Assembly (NCBI GenBank): GCA_003024985.2
Contig: PXIH01S0023549.1
DNA: 15,547 bases
DNA from: Euperipatoides rowelli
Taxonomy: Eukaryota > Onychophora > Udeonychophora > Euonychophora > Peripatopsidae
Strand: one strand, 5' to 3'
The notes below the pieces were generated by a model. That model made no database searches and was not told where the DNA came from. It was given only the letters and a program-made list of their open reading frames with translations. Positions 1 through 7,381 of the stretch are shown here, one piece after another (position 1 is the stretch's first letter; each line of letters begins with the position of its first letter). The translations under genes and the position numbers were made by a program.

Positions 1-1181
1 CAAACACCATTTATGCCACAAAATTCAAAACCCAAAAACTTAGATTTACGCATGCGCGTTTCTATAAAATCCAGACACAAATAACGATAAATAATACCAC
101 TTCNNTAATGACACAAAAATATGCGCAAATGTAAAATTGGCATCTCATAAAGGGGGCACGTAAAGTAAAGTCTTCCCCAACTTTCTACCTCCAAAGCACA
201 ATCAACATTAAATTGACCTTGGGAATCCGAAAGTAAAGTTAATGGAGATAGCGACTGAATTCTTATTTTCATTTCAGTCTCATATAATTGAGTCAAGAAG
301 ATGTTATACTGTGACCCAGCTAGTTGTCTATATCGACTAAAACGATCTTCAAGAACATCAGTTTGAAATTTTCCTCGGCACAGTATCTCAACACTTCAAG
401 AATTGCATATGTTGTATGCTGCAAAGCTAAAAAGGTCTCTTTAGACAAGAATCCTGTGTCACACCCTACTTTTACCCTAATAGTCTAACCAATTTAAAAA
501 CTGATTAAGAAAAATAACTTTTTCATCACTAACATCTGGAGTTAATGGAGTCCGATACGTTTTTTTTTTAACATTTACCAATTAAAGTTGTTTTTACATT
601 CATAATATTTGGAACCACCGTAAAATAATTTTTATACAGTATATTCAGCAGTATCTTAATAATGGTGTATAATGTGTTTTTCACCCATCATTAATAAACC
701 TTCAGCTAACTGGTCATTGAATATTTTTAAAGCTAGGTAGAGCTCAAATGTGTTAGGAGATAAACACATTAAAGTAGGAGGAGCATATTTAATGATTTCT
801 GAACTTTCTATGGAATGGAATTTTTTTAGGGTAGAGAAAGAACAGGCTTTCCATTAATCCCAAATTTTGGATTTGTAAAATCAGGGTAATACATGCACTG
901 ACCAGTGTTTTTTTTATTTATCCAGTTATTCCTAATATATTTGAGCAAATGCACAAAATCAATCATGAAAAATAAATGTCTTTTAGGATCAAAAGGATTA
1001 TGATAACATATGCCTAATTTTGGAGGTGTTGCAAAAAAAGATGCAGCTTTTCTATTGATGGCATTATTGTGTTAATATACATACAACTTTAAATCCTAGT
1101 TCTTCAAGCCCAACAACAACTTTATGTATTACTTTAAACAAATCCTCAGCCTTAATTGTTTTTACTGGCAAAAAATGTACA

Positions 1182-1510
1182 CAGTGGTGTAACTAAGGAA
1201 TGTTGCGCCCCCCCCCCTCCCTCCTCGAATTCAAATATTTCATAGAACTGAAAAATAATCATCAACTAAATTGTAGCTTAAACAGCAATTATTTATCAAG
1301 TATATTTCTAAGCACAACTTACTTTACATGTGAATTAAAAGTATTTTTTAAATTATTAAAAAAAAATACTTTTAACTTAGGTAGCATTTTTTTCTTTTAT
1401 CTTTCAATTCAATTTTTATTTTCATAAGAATAAAATTCTTGTNTATAAAAAATTGATTAATTAAACAAGCATTTTTATACAAAAATACACCTAAATCAAT
1501 GAAGTTGAAA
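1182..1510. mobile_element. Insert of about 330 bp inside the P-like transposase, hAT-like left edge
   Basis: Transposase homology stops abruptly at 1182 and resumes near 1510-1525. The intervening DNA starts with CAGTGGTGTAACTAAGG, followed shortly by a C-run (about 1206-1217). That edge resembles the CAGTGGCGTAAC-type termini of hAT-like elements that I recall from animal genomes. The remainder is AT-rich and non-coding. I did not find a convincing matching inverted end or target duplication at the far boundary, so the right edge and the class are uncertain. It may be a truncated copy, or simply decayed transposase sequence behind a short insertion. Confidence 0.4.
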
Positions 1511-1758
1511 TAGGCATTGATAAACCACTTTAATATTAATTTCATCTAGTAATAACAAAATGGGTTTATCATTTCCATTAACATAATTTTATTTCTCTTT
1601 GGCATAACCCAAAAAATTTTCTTGTTCATACTTAGGATTAATATCATATTTGGAACAAAGTTTTGCCAAAGTAGATGGGTGAGGTAATATACAACATTTA
1701 CTACTTTTTAAAAACCTATATGAATGAGGAGATATAGAAAAATGTGAACAAGATAAAA

Positions 1759-2241
1759 TCATGAAAGGGGTAGTATATCTATATTGGTTTTTTTTGCATT
1801 GTCAATAAAGTTAGCTGTTCTTGGATAAACTTGATTATTTCTTTTTTTTTCATTTTCAACATTAAGTAAATTATCCAATAAATTGAAAATTATGGGAAGC
1901 AAAATGCATGTGCTACCTACATTTTCAATGTTGTCAAGCAGCAAGCTTATGCTATGCAAGTCAGTCACATCATTACATGTCATAGGAAATTTGTATTTAG
2001 ACAACATTTTAAAAAATTGCCCTTTATAGTACAAACATACATTTAAATCATTTTTTACAACTATTGAACACAGCACTGTAGCTGCTGGTTCCAACTTCAA
2101 TTTGCATATAATACAATTTTCTTTAATAATTATTTTCCAGTCTTCAGGAAATTTAATATTATTTAAACATAACTTTAACTCTGATTTAGACTTAACAGAA
2201 CTTTTTCCTTCTCTCCTCTTCTTCTTTTCTGCTAGTGACAA
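1759..2241 (-). pseudogene. Longest open segment of the P-like transposase (linker to pre-catalytic region)
   Basis: About 160 codons remain open on the minus strand. The segment begins with a lysine/arginine-rich stretch (AEKKKRREGK), as in the basic linker after the coiled coil. It then has W..IIIKENCIICKLKLEP and CSIVVKNDLNVCLYYKGQ, and ends with LLDNLLNVENEKKRNNQVYP, the conserved ...NQ.YPR approach to the catalytic domain. There is no ATG at its 5' edge; the frame simply opens after a frameshift, so this is not an independent gene. Homology continues past the stop at 1759 with SHDFILF and then LPHPSTL in another frame. Confidence 0.75.
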
Positions 2242-2314
2242 TAGCTGCTTGTAGCTTTGCTACCTCACGTCTAGCCTTTTCCACATCTGGTGAATCTCTA
2301 TGGGCAGTCTGAGG

Positions 2315-2470
2315 TACTCAGATAACTAGGACAGCCAGGTAAAACTTTTGGTACAGCAGTAGCCTTTAATCTTGGAATTTTAACTTCAAGCAGATTATCT
2401 TTCCATCTTCTGGATTTTCATACTGCATGCTCCTTTCCATATCATGTTCTAGAATGTGCACTTCACAAAC
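2315..2470 (-). pseudogene. THAP zinc-finger C-terminal exon of the P-like transposase
   Basis: The reverse strand reads VCEVHILEHD, then after one frameshift PRLKATAVPKVLPGCPSYLS. This matches the second half of a THAP domain: the Cys-x-x-His pair of the zinc site followed by the conserved AVP box near the domain end. The THAP finger binds the DNA ends of the transposon. The exon appears to begin directly after ATTACTAG at 2479-2471 (minus strand), a plausible splice acceptor. This agrees with THAP genes often having an intron inside the finger. The first half, with the N-terminal cysteines, is not found in the next several hundred bases. Confidence 0.75.
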
Positions 2471-2526
2471 CTAGTAATCAAATGAAGACATATTTTTTTT
2501 CCTTCTAAAAAGTTTTATACTTTATA

Positions 2527-2638
2527 GAAGACATAATTTTAGTTATTGAGTAGTCACATCATTATAATTAAAGCTGAATAGCCGAAGATATAATTTTAGT
2601 TATTGCCAATTCAGCTTTAATTATAATGATGTGACTAC
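2527..2638. repeat. Composite direct plus inverted repeat with 30-bp perfect arms
   Basis: A perfect 30-bp inverted repeat lies at 2550-2579 and 2609-2638 with a 29-base spacer. In addition a 22-base direct repeat (GAAGACATAATTTTAGTTAT... at 2527-2548, one mismatch at 2584-2605) occurs once outside the left arm and once inside the spacer. The order is D, A, D', A-inverted. It would form a strong cruciform or RNA hairpin. The pattern suggests a recent local rearrangement such as template switching, because the arms have no mismatches in otherwise decayed surroundings. Confidence 0.85.
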
Positions 2639-2639
2639 G

Positions 2640-3500
2640 CATAAGCATCTCCACCTGGAGTATGTCTATTATCTATTGATTGTAAATGTGGATGTTGCAT
2701 GAATAGTCTGATTATTTATAATTGACTGGTTTCAATTATTATTATTTTTAAATCAATAATTGTTTGGAACGTGTAAGTGAGGCCCATATCCTTTTGGGCA
2801 AGGGCCTTATATCTTCAAATCTTGATTAGGCCTACTATTTGATTATACTGTAATTATTTTTTATTTTAGGTAAATATCACTTGTGTTTTTATTCAAATAA
2901 ATAAACCTGAAATCTAATACACTGTAATCTCACAAAATACAATCTTATTGAAAGACTAAATTTATTTATAAGTTCACAGAACAAATCATCATTATTTTTA
3001 TCTGATAATATTTCAAAGTTAATATGCAGTAACAATGGTGCTGAAAATTGTATAAATAATTCGAAATAAAAAACAATTTTCAGAACAAAACAAAATACAA
3101 AAAATATACAGTATATACAATTCAAAAATAAATACCAAAACAATTGTAAATACTACCTTTCACTGAAATGTGTCAAATACAGAAATAAAACAACCATAAA
3201 TATTAGAAAATACAGTAAATATTATTCACCTTCAACAAAATGACAACCCATAAAATTATATAAAAAATGTCATCTAAAAATAAATATTTATCCAATCTTT
3301 TTTAAAAGCTATTAAAATTTTTGTCAGTAAAATAGTCTCAGGTGAGTCCAGTAATTTATATTTCTAAAATAAACACACTTACTTTTTCTAAAAGTTTTAC
3401 AATATTGTATGGATAACTTAAAAAGGTTTTGTTTTCTTGTATTATTATAGGCAAAATAAAATAATTATTTCAGAATAATTATTTCCCCAAATGTTCTAGC
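2640..3500. other. AT-rich non-coding stretch
   Basis: No coding homology, RNA gene or transposon end is recognisable here. The sequence is dominated by A/T with short homopolymer tracts. The longest open frame (2889-3143, minus) is phenylalanine/leucine-rich, has no recognisable domain, and looks like a by-product of composition. A small GC-richer dyad (AGGCCC ... GGGCCT) sits at about 2780-2810. Confidence 0.6.
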
Positions 3501-3506
3501 AATTAA

Positions 3507-3531
3507 AATAATAATAATAATAATAATAATT
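3507..3531. repeat. (AAT)n trinucleotide microsatellite
   Basis: A run of AATAATAAT of about eight units lies in AT-rich DNA. It is a simple repeat with no link to a gene. Confidence 0.85.
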
Positions 3532-3559
3532 ATCAGCAACATTGTTATTTCAATAATTT

Positions 3560-3631
3560 AATATACTGTAGTTCTCTGAATTTAGAGATTTATATTTTTT
3601 AAACTGTAATATTACTAAACTACAGTATATT
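3560..3631. repeat. 14-bp inverted repeat built on TACTGTA/TACAGTA
   Basis: AATATACTGTAGTT at 3560-3573 is perfectly complementary to AACTACAGTATATT at 3618-3631, with a 44-base loop. A minor CTCT/AGAG dyad lies inside the loop. It uses the same TACTGTA/TACAGTA words that recur across the window, so it may reflect local composition and not a dedicated structure. Confidence 0.6.
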
Positions 3632-4140
3632 TACAGTATTTTCTATTAAATTTTAAACTAGTAGCAAAACAATAAAGGAAAATTTAAGTGGTAGAAAAAT
3701 CAAATTCTCGTAAGAAAAATCAAATCAAGTCAAAATTCCACATTAAAGATTAATTAAATTGTAGTCATAAAATTAATCGAGGAATATATAATCTCTCATG
3801 AAAATGTTTACTTAAATTACCCTCGAATTTTTAGTCAGCATGAAATTCTCCCTGAATACATTTACGCCTAACAGTTTCCTCTTTAGGAAACTAAAAACTG
3901 ACACTTTAGAATCATTTTGATAATTCCCTCTACAGTTGGAACAGAACATTTATAAATCATAATAAGTTTATCAAAATATAAGTAAATAACCAGAGACGTA
4001 CATAAACAATAGGTAGCCATTAATGTTATTATATCTACAAAGCACCCTCTAATGAGCGAAACGTTGGCCTTCCGAAAGTGACATGTCATCCATATAAAGT
4101 AGACGTGCGAAGGCTTCCTTGAATATAAAGGGTGGTGGTT
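3632..4140. other. Non-coding stretch with a CGAAACGTTGG motif
   Basis: No gene is recognised. At about 4050-4069 the plus strand reads CTCTAATGAGCGAAACGTTG. The phrase CGAAACGTTGG is common in Penelope-like retroelement ends and in the conserved core of their hammerhead ribozymes. Here the core would lack stem II, so this is at most a decayed fragment. The 68-codon minus-strand frame over the same bases shows no recognisable domain. Confidence 0.35.
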
Positions 4141-4275
4141 ATACTATATACAGTATATATATATATATATATATATACATACAGTAGTATAAACAGTATA
4201 TATACTGTATAATACAGTATATACTGTACATATATACTGTATATTATAATGAATCTACTGTAGTTACAGTATATC
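4141..4275. repeat. (AT)n tract and CAGTATA/TATACTG simple-sequence block
   Basis: A pure AT dinucleotide run (4153-4178) is followed by many interleaved TACAGTATA and TATACTGTA words up to 4275. These words are mutual reverse complements, so the block is strongly self-complementary. Short copies of the same motif recur near 5475, 5890, 5968-6003, 7355-7420, 9126 and 12625, which suggests a widespread simple-sequence motif of this genome. Confidence 0.85.
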
Positions 4276-4680
4276 TTTCCCATGCTTAATGTAAGGTTGT
4301 TTTATTGTAAAATCACCAGGTGGAAGAGAGCATGTGTATTTTCTTATCTAATTTTCATAATGTATTCTCTTTCAACGTGGGGGCATGGCTCAGCTATAAA
4401 ACTCTTGAGTATAACATGAAGGTTAGGTTTGTTACATTAATTTAATATTATTTCAGTTGGAATTTTACCACTGCTATCATGGTTGAATTTTGAATACAAT
4501 TGCTACTCTGATATAAATAAGTTATCATAAACACAGGAAAAGGGTGAGAGGTCATAATTAACTACAACTCAGCTTATATTTCTAAATATGTTTTACTATA
4601 TTACATATAATCACAATCATATAACAAAATATGCATGTCATTATTATAAGGGGTAGTGCCAGAGGAAAGGAAGGGATAGG
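4276..4680. other. Mostly unassigned AT-rich sequence
   Basis: Apart from the tRNA-like patch near 4379, nothing coding or repetitive is recognisable. Base composition is A/T-rich, with short frames that have no conserved content. Confidence 0.5.
4379..4432 (+). repeat. Possible tRNA-derived SINE head (degenerate)
   Basis: GGGGGCATGGCTCAGCTATA at 4379-4398 resembles the 5' end and A box of a tRNA (TRGCNNARYNGG type), and GGTTAGGTTTG at 4421-4431 is a poor match to a B box at roughly the expected spacing. The D-arm and anticodon-arm pairing is not maintained, so it is not a functional tRNA. If real, it is the head of an old SINE whose body I cannot delimit. Chance similarity is quite possible. 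Confidence 0.25.
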
Positions 4681-5205
4681 CTTTTGTAGTTACCCGGGTC
4701 CGGTCATCATTGGAATTCATAATAGCCAAAGTCCAGTGTAGACTGATCGGCAGGAGTTAAGAATGTTCATTGTATGTTTTATTTTAAAGGCCATCCCTAT
4801 CACACACAAAGTCTGATGCCTTGGCCGCGGCTAAACTGGGTTATTTTCTTTCTGGTTAAAGAGTTGTATTGCAGGGATCTAGATCTAGGCCAGGAAACAC
4901 ACAATGAGCTCTCTCTCCTAGTGGGACCAGTTGGTTGTCTCTCCCAGGACTGATGCAGCATTCTAGAGAGTCCAAACTTTAACTTGTTAGTTTCTGCACA
5001 AATGGGTTTCCCTTTGCAATGATTGGTCAGTCTCTCCAATCCTAGGTGGGGGAGATCAGCAATTCCAGGTTCTCCTTCCTTGCTCAGCAGTTGCAGACTA
5101 TTTCCCAGGACTATTGTCCATCAGTTGGTGTTGGATGGTCTTTCAAAGTTATTCCAGACAAGGGAAAATGCAAAGAATGATTTCAGTCTGACTTCACTTA
5201 GTGTG
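4681..5205. other. GC-richer island of unknown identity
   Basis: This stretch is clearly less AT-rich than its surroundings, with words such as GGCCGCGGC, GGGACCAGTTGG and CCTAGGTGGGGGAG. Several short words recur at irregular spacing (CCCAGGACT at about 4946 and 5105, CAGTTGG, CTCTCTCC). Open frames exist on both strands (4800-5039 minus, 5023-5268 plus), but neither has a recognisable domain and they overlap head to head, so I do not call a gene. It could be a decayed element, an untranslated exon or part of an unrecognised repeat. Confidence 0.4.
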
Positions 5206-5980
5206 GATAGTTTTATTCTTATAAGAAATATTATTTTCATTCTTTTAAGCAGTCTACTAAAGTTTTAGTAAATACAGAAAATATTTATAGTTCAAGATTT
5301 AGTCTTGAATAAATATTATTTAGCCTGGGGGGTGCCTCTCACACTGGGATTCAATATTTGGAACTTTTACCCCAAATTATAATAAAGAATAAAATAATAT
5401 AACTGTAAACATTAGAAATAATTTCAAATAAAAATCACATTGATATGAATAATAAATATGATTATTCATGGAAAATATACAGTATAAACTATAGTCATAA
5501 CTTAGAACTACTCTAAGTTATGACTATAGTTACTTAAACAATATACTATAACTATTACAAAATGACATACAACTGTAGGAGAAGTAGAAGTTGTGACACT
5601 GGAACTGACTAGACCAGCAAATATAGTGAATGTTTGTCCACTGTGAGGTCAGTTTCCAGGGTCACATGAGCTTAACTTGTTGGTGTCTCTTAATGCTTAG
5701 CGCTTCATCCCAACATCAGCCACTAGAGAAGCAAATGTACTGTAGTTCCATTCTCATTCTTCCTGCCTGGACAGGAGGCCATTTTTTTTTTCTTTGCTTA
5801 CAACACACATGCCAAAATGACAGTTATTGTAACCCTATATTATATAAACTATTGTTGGGGCGGCTTAGCACGTCTGAATTTGATATACAGTATACAATAT
5901 TTCGCAGAGGCTAATATCAACGCTATCTCGGCTGCTTGATCAAGGCCTACGTTATAATTTACAAACAGTATATACTGTAC
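5206..5980. other. Non-coding stretch with two hairpins
   Basis: No gene is recognised. Besides the perfect hairpin at 5487-5531 there is a weaker one. GTGACACTGGAACTGAC (5593-5609) pairs with GTCAGTTTCCAGGGTCAC (5648-5665) with one mismatch and one bulge around a 38-base loop. A 94-codon frame at 5630-5914 has no recognisable features. Confidence 0.5.
5487..5531. repeat. Perfect 20-bp hairpin with 5-base loop
   Basis: AACTATAGTCATAACTTAGA (5487-5506) is exactly complementary to 5512-5531 with loop ACTAC. There are no mismatches across 20 pairs. This is a near-palindrome capable of cruciform extrusion, or of forming a stable RNA stem if transcribed. Its origin is unknown; a template-switch event is a simple explanation. 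Confidence 0.9.
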
Positions 5981-5983
5981 ACG

Positions 5984-6543
5984 TTATAATATACTGTATA
6001 TACACTAACAATCTTCTTGTGAACCGAATTGAATTTTATTTATGATGATTTATGATTTCACAAATATCTCATTTCATCTCTCTAAAAATAAATGGAATTA
6101 AAATCTACTTTTTTGTTTTTATATAATTTAATATGTCTACTTTTATTATACATTAAGTATTTTTTTCCCAAAAATAATTAGTTTAAAACTAAAAGAATTT
6201 CTAAAGTCGTCTTTTGTTCCTTCGTCACCTATGGTATTATAACATGGGTAGGTGGCGCTATTCTCATTTTGGTAACAGTTTGTATTACTTCTACTAATTA
6301 ATTAAAATGTTTACTATCTAATTAAAAAGATAAGATGTGTGACTTGATTAACAAAAAAGAGTTTCTACCTCATCGGGATCGGATTTTATTCATGATTGAA
6401 AATACATAATTTTTGTATTTTCAACCGCGGAAGGCTGTTTCTTTGTAGACTGATTCTAACTAATAAATGAGCCTTATATTAGACCTAGGACGATCTGATG
6501 GGTTTTTTAGACATCAAACGCAAGAAAGATGACTATTGGATAC
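5984..6543 (+). repeat. Left arm of the foldback element
   Basis: This arm pairs with 6798-7381 in reverse complement. Its outer edge is a TTATAATATACTGTATATAC stretch and its inner edge is GATGACTATTGGATAC. It is slightly shorter than the right arm because of small indels, including near 6285-6300. Confidence 0.8.
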
Positions 6544-6797
6544 TTTTTTATATGACATGGCATTTTATCTATAGTTTTAAAAATATTTTATTGCCATTCC
6601 ATTCATACGTCAACATCCTGCCCCAAAGTACTGCAGTCGACAGTGGTACTAGGGCAGATTATTTTTCAAATAAATCGTATTTCTAAATGTATCTAGTTTT
6701 ATGCTTGTTATTGGCTGAAAATATGTTTATAGAACATTCCTAAGTATTAAAATTATTATTTTTACTTTATTTAGTCATATAAATCATATTTTTAAAT
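6544..6797. other. Loop of the foldback element
   Basis: The unpaired centre of about 254 bp is AT-rich with no gene. It contains a direct, imperfect copy of the inner edge of the right arm: TTTCAAATAAATCGTATTTC... at about 6664-6700 resembles TAGTCATATAAATCATATTT... at about 6773-6810. A small duplication therefore happened inside the loop. Confidence 0.6.
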
Positions 6798-7381
6798 GTG
6801 TCCACTAGTCATCCTAATATCGTTTGACGTCTAAAAAAACCCATCAGATCTGCCTAGATCTAATATTAGGATTTCATTTATTGGATAGCATTAGTCTAAA
6901 GCAACTAGCCTTCGCGGTTGAAAATACAAAATTAACGTATTTTCAATCCTGAATAAAAACCGATCCAGATAAGGTAGAAATTCAATTTTTTTTAAAAAAT
7001 CAAATCACACATCTTTTCTCTTTAATTAGATAGTAAGCATTTTAATTAATAATTAGAAGTAATTTAAAAGTCAACCAGTCTAATACAAACTCTTCAAAAT
7101 GAGAATAGCACCACCTACCCATGTTATAATACCATAGTGATGAAGGACTAAAAAAAAGACTATGGAAATTATTTTTATTTTTAAACTAATTATTTTAGGA
7201 AAAAAATACATACAATAACAGTAGACATATTAAGCCATATAAAAACAAAAAAGTAGATTTTAATTTCACTTATTTTTAGAGATATGAAATGAGATATGTG
7301 TGAAATTATAGATCATCATAAATAAAATTTAATGCGGTTCATCAGAAGGTCGCTAGTGTATACTGTATATATTATAATATA
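6798..7381 (-). repeat. Right arm of the foldback element
   Basis: Reverse complement of the left arm. The inner edge is GTGTCCACTAGTCATC at 6798-6813 and the outer edge is TATACTGTATATATTATAAT at about 7359-7378. The best conserved stretch is the GAGAATAGCACCACCTACCC block at 7100-7119. Confidence 0.8.

Larger units (their letters stand above)
185..2470 (-). pseudogene. Decayed P-element/THAP9-type transposase
   Basis: Read on the minus strand, short conserved peptide blocks follow each other in the order expected of a THAP-domain P-element transposase, but in changing frames. They are: the THAP tail with AVPKVLPGCPSYLS (about 2360-2315); a linker block with CSIVVKNDLNVCLYYKGQ (about 2060); LPHPSTL (about 1660); an LLLLDEINIK strand (about 1550); a second RNase H segment with GLEELGFKV (about 1105) and NAINRK (about 1055); FVHLLKYIRNNW (about 940); and the C-terminal TDVLEDRFSRYRQLAGSQYN (about 355-300). 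In the family this enzyme cuts and pastes P-like elements through an RNase H-fold catalytic core with a GTP-binding insertion. Here the frame shifts near 2386, 2300 and 2240, there are stops throughout the central and C-terminal blocks, and an insert splits the gene after 1182. It is therefore a dead copy. The N-terminal THAP exon is not visible upstream. I could not identify the element's terminal repeats. Family assignment rests on recalled motif patterns, not on a search. Confidence 0.85.
5984..7381. mobile_element. Foldback-like element with arms of about 550-580 bp
   Basis: The segment 5984-6543 is repeated in inverted orientation at 6798-7381. Landmarks pair along the whole length. GAACCG at 6021 pairs with CGGTTC at 7335. 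The CATGGGTAGGTGG block at 6243 pairs with its complement near 7110-7125. CAACCGCGGAAGGCT at 6422 pairs with AGCCTTCGCGGTTG at 6907-6920. GATCTGATGGGTTTTTTAGA at 6492 pairs with its complement near 6831-6850. The arms differ by scattered substitutions and small indels, perhaps 15 percent by eye. No transposase is encoded. This fits a foldback or long-terminal-inverted-repeat non-autonomous transposon, or an old inverted duplication. Both outer ends fade into TACTGTATA simple sequence, so I cannot see a target-site duplication. Confidence 0.8.

Noticed and set aside
1200-1427. 75-codon plus-strand open frame
   Set aside because: It begins in a C-run and is phenylalanine/leucine/serine-rich. 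It lies within the insert inside the minus-strand transposase relic and has no recognisable domain.
2889-3143. 84-codon minus-strand frame rich in F, L and I
   Set aside because: It looks like a short membrane protein, but this composition is what AT-rich DNA gives by chance. No start context or homology is visible.
4086-4283. Minus-strand frame of Tyr/Ile repeats
   Set aside because: It is a direct translation of the AT and CAGTATA simple-sequence block.
4800-5268. Overlapping frames on both strands in the GC-richer island
   Set aside because: They overlap head to head and neither contains a recognisable motif. GC-rich DNA has fewer stops, which explains their length.
5593-5665. Hairpin as a microRNA precursor
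   Set aside because: The stem is only 17-18 bp with a mismatch, a bulge and a 38-base loop, shorter than a usual precursor. No mature-arm evidence is available.
6498-6686. Plus-strand frame in the foldback element
   Set aside because: It crosses from arm to loop and is not preserved in the opposite arm, so it is not a coding feature of the element.
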